From an uncultured Alphaproteobacteria bacterium (GTDB lineage: Bacteria > Pseudomonadota > Alphaproteobacteria > RF32 > CAG-239), in NCBI GenBank assembly GCA_944391485.1, contig CALXTQ010000021.1, positions 46,310 through 110,309 on the forward strand: 64,000 nucleotides of DNA, given 5' to 3'. The position numbers and the translations under genes were made by a program. Positions 58,816-64,000 of the stretch are shown here, one piece after another. Every line of letters starts with the position of its first letter. The first letter of the stretch is position 1. The notes beneath the pieces are model-generated. The model was not told the DNA's origin, did not search any database, and saw only the letters and a list, made by a program, of their open reading frames with translations.

Positions 58816-60258
58816 TCATCTTTCCCGCAGGCTTTCGTCGAGATATTTCATGACCGGCGAGAGCAGGTATTCGATAACCCGGCGTTTTCCGGTTTTGATT
58901 TCCGCCGTAACGCCCATGCCGGGTTTCAGGCGGATAATTCTTCCGTCCGCGGCAATTTTATTGTCGGATAATGTCAGGCGCGCATTGTAAACCAGTCCCA
59001 GTTTTTCGTCTTTGACAGCATCGCCGGAAATATTGCGGACGCTTCCTCCGAGCGTGCCGTATTTGGTAAAGGGAAAGCTGTCGATTTTTATTTCGACGTC
59101 CTGTCCGGTTTTGACAAAGCCGATATCCTTGTTGAAAATCATGACGTCAGCCTCCAGCATGTAATTTTCAGGAACAATGTTCATAATCGGCTTGGCCGTT
59201 TCCACCACGCCGCCGCGGGTATGATAAACCAGCTGCTGCACATAGCCGGAAAGAGGCGCCTTTACAACGGTTCTTTTCAAGGCTTCCTCGTATTTTACGA
59301 GTTCCTGTCTGTAAGAGGTCAGCTTTTCACGCGTTTCCGTCAGTTCCTGAGTCAGCTTTCGGTCAAATTCGGCCAGATACTGGCGGAGCTCTTTTTTCAG
59401 ATATTCGATATTTTCTTCGGTTTCGGCCAGCTTTTTTACCTGCACGTTGCGCTGCTCGGTCAGATTGGTCAGTTCTTCTTCCTGTTCGAGAAAGGTCAGG
59501 CGGGCCAGCAGTTTTTTATCAACCAGAATTTTTTTCTTTTCGATTCTTTCCCGGACGCTTGGCAGCAGTTTGTTAAGCCGGTCGATTTCGGCCTGAGTGG
59601 TGTCCTTTTCTTTGAGGGCTTTGCTGATCTGGCTTTCAAGTACGGCGATCTTTGCTTGCTTTTCGGTCATCTGGCTTTCAAGCAGATGGGCATGCATCTT
59701 AATCAGATAAGGATCGATTCCTTTGTCATAAACAAAATTTGCGGCCGGATCTTCCATCAGCAGGGCCTGAAGACGGGCAACGGCAATTTCTAAAGCCTCT
59801 ATTTCGTTTCTGGTCCTGCTGATATTGGCCAGAACTTCCGTCTGATTGAATTTGATAAGTTCTTCGCCGGCTTTGACATATTGCCCTTCTTCGACATAGA
59901 TTTCTTCGATTTCGCTGTCTTCAAGCGTCTGGATTGTTTTGATGTTGGAGGCCGGAATCAGTTTTCCCTGCGAGGTGGCGATAATGTCTATTTTTCCCAA
60001 AACGGACCACAGGATCAAAACGCTGAACATGGAGATAATAACGTAAGTCAGCAGCCTTGCGGCATGAGACGGTGGCGTTTCCGTTACGGCAAGTACTGCC
60101 GGCAGAAATTCTTTTTCGGCCGGCGTCATGCCCGAGAATTTATTTTTCCCGTTTTCTTTTTCCTGCAGAAGAGCGTTTTTCGCCACCAGCAGATATCGCC
60201 GGCAGTCGCTGATAAAATCGGCCCATTTGTCGGAGATGTTCTGAAAAATCTCTTTCAT
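58816..60258 (-). CDS. hlyD: Type I secretion membrane fusion protein (HlyD family)
   Basis: A 480-residue adaptor that links an ABC exporter in the inner membrane to an outer-membrane channel. It has one membrane segment near residue 75 (LLTYVIISMFSVLILWSVLG), lipoyl-like and barrel parts and a long coiled coil (about 165-330). The N-terminal cytoplasmic part before the membrane segment is typical for RTX-type systems. The RVIEYLLSPVMKYLDESLRER end is the family hallmark. The gene follows the ABC exporter by ten bases. The outer-membrane partner TolC is not in this window. Confidence 0.93.
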   Translation of the reverse strand: MKEIFQNISDKWADFISDCRRYLLVAKNALLQEKENGKNKFSGMTPAEKEFLPAVLAVTETPPSHAARLLTYVIISMFSVLILWSVLGKIDIIATSQGKLIPASNIKTIQTLEDSEIEEIYVEEGQYVKAGEELIKFNQTEVLANISRTRNEIEALEIAVARLQALLMEDPAANFVYDKGIDPYLIKMHAHLLESQMTEKQAKIAVLESQISKALKEKDTTQAEIDRLNKLLPSVRERIEKKKILVDKKLLARLTFLEQEEELTNLTEQRNVQVKKLAETEENIEYLKKELRQYLAEFDRKLTQELTETREKLTSYRQELVKYEEALKRTVVKAPLSGYVQQLVYHTRGGVVETAKPIMNIVPENYMLEADVMIFNKDIGFVKTGQDVEIKIDSFPFTKYGTLGGSVRNISGDAVKDEKLGLVYNARLTLSDNKIAADGRIIRLKPGMGVTAEIKTGKRRVIEYLLSPVMKYLDESLRER

Positions 60259-60268
60259 TGCCGTCTCC

Positions 60269-62530
60269 TCATTCTGCCGCGTCAGTTACGGTTTCGGCGC
60301 GGGTACGGTTCGTCTGACGGTTGGTGGAAAGAAAGGCGTCGTTTTTCTGAGGGACGTTTTCCTCGTCTGGAAGCGGTGTTTGTTCAGGTCTTGCGGCCGG
60401 CATGGTCTGACTGTTCCATAAATAGGCATATCTGCCGCCTTTGGCGATAAGCTCTTCATGCGTGCCGCTTTCGGTAATTTCGCCTTTTTCAATGGTAATA
60501 ATCCGGTCGCATTCGCGGACGGTCGACAGGCGGTGCGCAATCATAAAAACGGTGCGTCCCCGGCAGATTGACTGCATGTTTTGCTGGATAATCCTTTCCG
60601 ATTCATAATCAAGCGCCGAAGTCGCCTCGTCAAATATCAGAATACGCGGATTATTGACCAAAGCCCGGGCAATGGCAATGCGCTGGCGCTGGCCGCCGGA
60701 AAGAGACGAACCGCGCTCTTCAATAACGGTATCGTAACCGTCCGGCAGTTCGGTAATAAATTCGTGGGCGCCGGCCAGTCTGGCCGCTTCGATAACTTTG
60801 GAAAGCGGCAGCGCCGGATTGGTCAGAGCGATATTCTCGCGCACGGATTTATTGAAAAGGTAGTTTTCCTGCAGAACAACGCCGATCTGCCTTCTCAGCC
60901 AGGCCGTGTCGACGGTGGCCGTATCAATGCCGTCGATAAGGACTTTGCCACTTTCCGGAATATACAGGCGTTGGATCAGTTTGGTTACAGTAGATTTTCC
61001 GGATCCGGACGGTCCAACAAAACCGATTTTTTGTCCGGCTTTGATTTTAAAGCTCATTTTTTTGAGAATTTCAGGACCGTTGAGGTGATAGCGGAATGTA
61101 ATGTCCTTAAATTCGACGTCGCCTTTAATATCCGGCAGCGATCCTTTGGACAGGGTTGTTGTGGTTTCTTCGGGAGTATTGAGAATGTCTGACAGTTTTT
61201 CAATGGAAATCTTGGCCTGCTGAAAATTCTGCCAGAGCTGCGCCAGCCGCAGAATGGGCTGTGTAACGCGCCCTGACAGCATATTGAAGGCGATCAGTTG
61301 TCCGACGGAGAGTTCTCCTTTCATAACCAGTCCCGCGCCGATCCATAAAGTCAGTGCCATGGTGATTTTCTGAACCAGTTGAACGCATTGTCCGGCTATA
61401 TTGTTGATATGTGAAGAACGAAAGCCCGAGCCGACATATGCAGCAAGCTGTTCTTCCCATTTGCGCTGCATCTGCGGTTCGACGGCAAGGGATTTGACGG
61501 TTTCCACACCAGTAACGGTCTCCACCAGAAAACATTGGTTTTCCGATCCGCGGCGGAATTTTTCCTCAATGCGCGATCGCAAAATCGGCGTAAAAAACAG
61601 CGACAGGACTATATAAACGGGAATGGAGAGCAAAACAATCAGCGTCAGCATCGGCGAATAGAAAAACATGACGCAGAAAAAGATGATTGTGAAAAAAAAG
61701 TCAATAATCAGGGTCAGCGTGGAGCCCGTCAGAAAATTACGGATGTTTTCGAGCTCGTGAACGCGCGCAACCGTGTCCCCGACTTTTCTGACTCCGAAAT
61801 AAGCCAGAGGGAGCCTTACCAGATGTCGGAAAAGAGCCGCGCCGAGCTCTATGTCGACCCGGGTCGTCGTGTGCGAAAAGGTGTAGGTTCTGAGAGCGCC
61901 GAGCAGGGTTTCGAATATCGCGATGCAGATCAGGGCCGTCATTAAAACGTCAAGGCTGGACAAGCCGCGGTTGACAAGAACTTTGTCGACGACAACCTGA
62001 AACAGCAGCGGGGATACCAGGGCAAACAGCTGCAGAAAAAACGAGGCGAGAATAACTTCCCCGAACAGCCGGCGGTATTTGATGACGGCCGGAATAAACC
62101 AGGAAAGGTCAAAACGGCGTTTTTGTCCGCTGATAAATTCCCGGCTGGTCAGCATCATGATTCTTCCGTTCCAGCGTTCCTGAAATTCTTCTTTACTTAA
62201 AATCTGAGGTTTATTAATTTTAGGGTCTTGAATCAATACCTTATCGTCGGAAACCTGCCCGATGACGAAATATTCGCCGTTCCGGGTCTGGGCAATCGCC
62301 GGAAGATTGATTTTGCCAAGCCTGTCCCAGCGGGTTTCCGTTATCCGGGCTTTCAGGGAAAAGTCTTTGGCCAGCTGTAAGAGTTCATGCTCTTCAAAGC
62401 AGGAATCCTGCCGGTCATATTTGTGCTTGATCTGATTCAATGAAATTGGTTTTTGAAAAAAATTAGCCATAATGGCAAAGGAGGCTAAGCCGGTATCTAA
62501 TTTGTTAATCTTTTCATTGTAATATACCAT
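60269..62530 (-). CDS. hlyB: Type I secretion ABC exporter (HlyB-like) with inactive C39 domain
   Basis: A 753-residue exporter. Residues 1-130 form a C39-like domain in which the catalytic cysteine is replaced (LDTGLAS instead of DCG), so it binds but does not cut substrates, as in HlyB. Six membrane segments follow (about 150-440). The ATPase domain has GPSGSGKST, an LSGGQRQRIAIARA signature and ILIFDEATSALD. Sequence runs closely with HlyB throughout. I prefer the ATG at 62530 over the GTG three codons earlier, given AAGGG at eight bases. Substrates are probably RTX-like proteins with C-terminal signals, but none is encoded in this window. Confidence 0.93.
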   Translation of the reverse strand: MVYYNEKINKLDTGLASFAIMANFFQKPISLNQIKHKYDRQDSCFEEHELLQLAKDFSLKARITETRWDRLGKINLPAIAQTRNGEYFVIGQVSDDKVLIQDPKINKPQILSKEEFQERWNGRIMMLTSREFISGQKRRFDLSWFIPAVIKYRRLFGEVILASFFLQLFALVSPLLFQVVVDKVLVNRGLSSLDVLMTALICIAIFETLLGALRTYTFSHTTTRVDIELGAALFRHLVRLPLAYFGVRKVGDTVARVHELENIRNFLTGSTLTLIIDFFFTIIFFCVMFFYSPMLTLIVLLSIPVYIVLSLFFTPILRSRIEEKFRRGSENQCFLVETVTGVETVKSLAVEPQMQRKWEEQLAAYVGSGFRSSHINNIAGQCVQLVQKITMALTLWIGAGLVMKGELSVGQLIAFNMLSGRVTQPILRLAQLWQNFQQAKISIEKLSDILNTPEETTTTLSKGSLPDIKGDVEFKDITFRYHLNGPEILKKMSFKIKAGQKIGFVGPSGSGKSTVTKLIQRLYIPESGKVLIDGIDTATVDTAWLRRQIGVVLQENYLFNKSVRENIALTNPALPLSKVIEAARLAGAHEFITELPDGYDTVIEERGSSLSGGQRQRIAIARALVNNPRILIFDEATSALDYESERIIQQNMQSICRGRTVFMIAHRLSTVRECDRIITIEKGEITESGTHEELIAKGGRYAYLWNSQTMPAARPEQTPLPDEENVPQKNDAFLSTNRQTNRTRAETVTDAAE

Positions 62531-62701
62531 ATGATACACCCTTTGGTTTCATTTAGCACAGCATATCAGGACTTTTGCGAATTGAAAAGAAAAAATTAAT
62601 TATTAGTTAAAATTTTAAAACAGAAACAACTAAAAGGAAAAATATCAGAGAACTTTATTTTTAATCAGGACTGAGAAACTGCAATAATAAAGGAGTTAAG
62701 T

Positions 62702-62845
62702 ATGACGGAAAGCAGGAAAGGACTGTATAATGCAATCAAAGTGGATGTTCCGCCGCCGTTTTCAAACTTGAGATATCCGGGAGTCGTCGATCGCGAAGAC
62801 ATCGCAATTCATAACCCGCCGCGCAAAAAGACAGAAATCAAATAA
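62702..62845 (+). CDS. 47-residue protein divergent from the exporter
   Basis: A small gene with a strong ribosome site (AAGGAG, six bases to the ATG). It encodes MTESRKGLYNAIKVDV, a PPPFSNLRYPG stretch, then a charged end (NPPRKKTEIK). No signal peptide, membrane segment or cysteine is present. It lies divergent to the type I exporter, across a 171-base promoter region. I do not recognise it. The proline/aromatic centre could be a binding motif. It might be regulated together with the exporter, but it is not a typical RTX substrate. Confidence 0.55.
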   Translation: MTESRKGLYNAIKVDVPPPFSNLRYPGVVDREDIAIHNPPRKKTEIK

Positions 62846-62927
62846 ATCTGGTGCCGACAGATGAGCCTGCTGCCTTTTGGTTTGCTTCCGCCGTAAAAAA
62901 GGCCGGGAGCAGAATGCCTTGCTCTGC

Positions 62928-62953
62928 GGGCAGCAGGCTGCCCGGAATTTTTC
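62928..62953 (+). terminator. Weak terminator behind the 47-residue gene
   Basis: GGGCAG pairs with CTGCCC around CAGG, followed by GGAATTTTTCT. The rest of 62846-63083 shows no gene. Confidence 0.4.
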
Positions 62954-63083
62954 TCAGGGTAATAAACGAATTGCGCCCGTTTTCGGCATAAAAAATTATT
63001 GTTTTGCAAAAAAAATAAAACATGATAAGCTCATATCAGGTTTTGAATGCAATTCCGTCTGTCTTCGAAAGGGCCGTCCTGCC

Positions 63084-63611
63084 ATGAATGATACAGCAAA
63101 AATTTCTCTGCCCAAAAAATATTATTTTTTTCTTATTACATTATTTATATTAAATTTATGGCTACCATTGAGTGGAGGGATAGAAGTAAATCGTAATTTG
63201 AAAATATCATTATCAGTGTTTGTTGTTAGTTATCTCTTTTTATCTTATTACTTTTTTTACAGGTTGAACATAATTTCGTTTTTTAAAACAAATATCTCTT
63301 TTATTTTATTCGTTTTTATTTTCATGTTTACTATTACATATATAGCAATAGGAAAAATAGAGAGCTGCCTGCCATATGATCAAACCGCAGAATGTTATCC
63401 AACAAGACTATTCTATCAAAGGCTTGATTGTTTGTGGCTTTGCAATTTAATTATTTTCTCCGTATCTTTTTGTTGTTTTGCCCTGTTGTTTTTCAAATCG
63501 AAATTAAAAAATATTGTTGTTGAGAACAGCAAAAAAACTCTGCTCTTATTCCTTAGCCTGGTTTTTGTTTTGTTTTTGTCAGTGTTTATTCATGTGATAT
63601 TTGAAAATTAA
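63084..63611 (+). CDS. Multi-pass membrane protein of unknown function
   Basis: A 175-residue AT-rich gene product. I choose ATG 63084, which leads directly to KYYFFLITLFILNLWLPL. Four membrane segments are visible: about 13-31, 40-62, 70-90 and 120-140, with a fifth near the C terminus. A loop between the third and fourth has three cysteines (SCLPYDQTAECYPTR with a further Cys close by). The codon use is clearly more AT-rich than the neighbouring exporter genes, which suggests foreign origin. I do not recognise a family. Confidence 0.6.
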   Translation: MNDTAKISLPKKYYFFLITLFILNLWLPLSGGIEVNRNLKISLSVFVVSYLFLSYYFFYRLNIISFFKTNISFILFVFIFMFTITYIAIGKIESCLPYDQTAECYPTRLFYQRLDCLWLCNLIIFSVSFCCFALLFFKSKLKNIVVENSKKTLLLFLSLVFVLFLSVFIHVIFEN

Positions 63612-63668
63612 GATTGATTTATTGTCAGGTTAAGAATAGAAAAATCATAAAAATTAGGGGAGTAGATA

Positions 63669-63746
63669 TTGCGAAAAATATCTTTTTTATTAATAGCTAT
63701 AGTCTTAATCATTTTATCCTGTTTATGGTATTTTATAAGCATATAA
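63669..63746 (+). CDS. Candidate 25-residue membrane miniprotein
   Basis: A TTG start at 63669 is six bases behind GGGGAG and reads RKISFLLIAIVLIILSC, then WYFISI before the stop. It would be a single membrane segment with two positive residues in front; the LILSC-like stretch resembles a lipobox but no mature part follows. A terminator lies 25 bases behind. The use of TTG and short length make this uncertain. Confidence 0.35.
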   Translation: MRKISFLLIAIVLIILSCLWYFISI

Positions 63747-63770
63747 CAGGGTACGGAAGTTATTTATATA

Positions 63771-63796
63771 AAAAGGCTTGGAAGTCAAGCCTTTTT
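63771..63796 (+). terminator. Terminator near the window end
   Basis: AAAAGGCTT pairs with AAGCCTTTT around a seven-base loop, with a T run behind. The last 200 bases after it are AT-rich and hold no gene that I can support. Confidence 0.8.
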
Positions 63797-64000
63797 ATTT
63801 ATTTAAACAAATTATTCCTTTTTTACATAGAATATTTACTTTGACAGACAATTTGAATTTAGATAATATCCACCCACAACAAAAAATAGATAAAATATTT
63901 AAATACCCCAATATGGGCCTGCATAATAACTGTATGTTATTTCAAAATAAATATAAGAATTTTTATAATATTTAATGTAAAACAATCACAACTAAAAGTA

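Noticed and set aside
1..64000. CRISPR arrays and rRNA genes
   Set aside because: No regularly spaced repeats of CRISPR type and no rRNA-like conserved blocks were seen anywhere in the window.

Overview
The window looks like a stretch of chromosome from an uncultured, probably host-associated alphaproteobacterium. This is an inference. It rests on the amidase - PBP1A - RF2 gene order, the alphaproteobacterial FlgI-FlgJ(N)-FlgN-FlgK-FlgL block, an S24-type regulator ending in the WASQ tail typical of alphaproteobacteria, MlaC and AsmA-like envelope proteins, moderate GC with AT-rich spacers, and standard stop codon use including a programmed frameshift in prfB. Several genes look clostridial or phage-derived, which would suit a gut-type community.

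Layout. Positions 0.3-9.8 kb hold an envelope and housekeeping run: AmiC-type amidase, PBP1A, RF2, an alpha/beta hydrolase, a giant AsmA/DUF3971 protein and a HAD-like protein. Positions 9.9-21.9 kb hold a compact podovirus-type virion cassette. It has an S24-like regulator with a coupled small gene on the minus strand, divergent promoters, two small genes, a short promoter-to-terminator transcript, then small terminase candidate, TerL, SleB hydrolase, 3TM holin, portal, Bbp19-like protein, scaffold, capsid, decoration candidate, two tail-tube proteins, an ejection-protein candidate, a small tail-end gene and a Bor lipoprotein. I see no integrase, replication gene, tail fibre or att site. Positions 22-32.5 kb are a mixed housekeeping region: esterase, amino-acid binding protein, MlaC, CysRS, metallo-hydrolase, GNAT, YerC-like regulator, secreted HExxH protein, tRNA-Leu(CAA), TPR-methyltransferase. 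Positions 33-39.5 kb are a glgB-glgX-malQ operon. Positions 39.5-48 kb hold a cysteine-rich secreted protein and the flagellar operon flgI-flgJ-flgN-flgK-flgL. Positions 48-54 kb are accessory: LysR regulator, tandem GNAT, a tiny protein related to another at 26.3 kb, an internally deleted MFS protein, a small hydrolase, aldo-keto reductase and PPC-domain protein. Positions 54-64 kb carry an ABC-F ATPase, a clostridial-type GluRS, a lipoprotein hydrolase, a HlyD/HlyB type I secretion pair and AT-rich small membrane proteins.

The most interesting unit is the virion cassette. It keeps the packaging motor, lysis pair, capsid and tail tube, but the regulator has lost both residues of the self-cleavage dyad. 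A shared half-site (GTTRTAGGAAW) lies at three promoters: the regulator's own, the divergent rightward one, and one that fires into a terminator just before the terminase genes. Together this looks like a domesticated, gene-transfer-agent-like or satellite-like particle locus rather than a complete SOS-inducible prophage. That remains a hypothesis.
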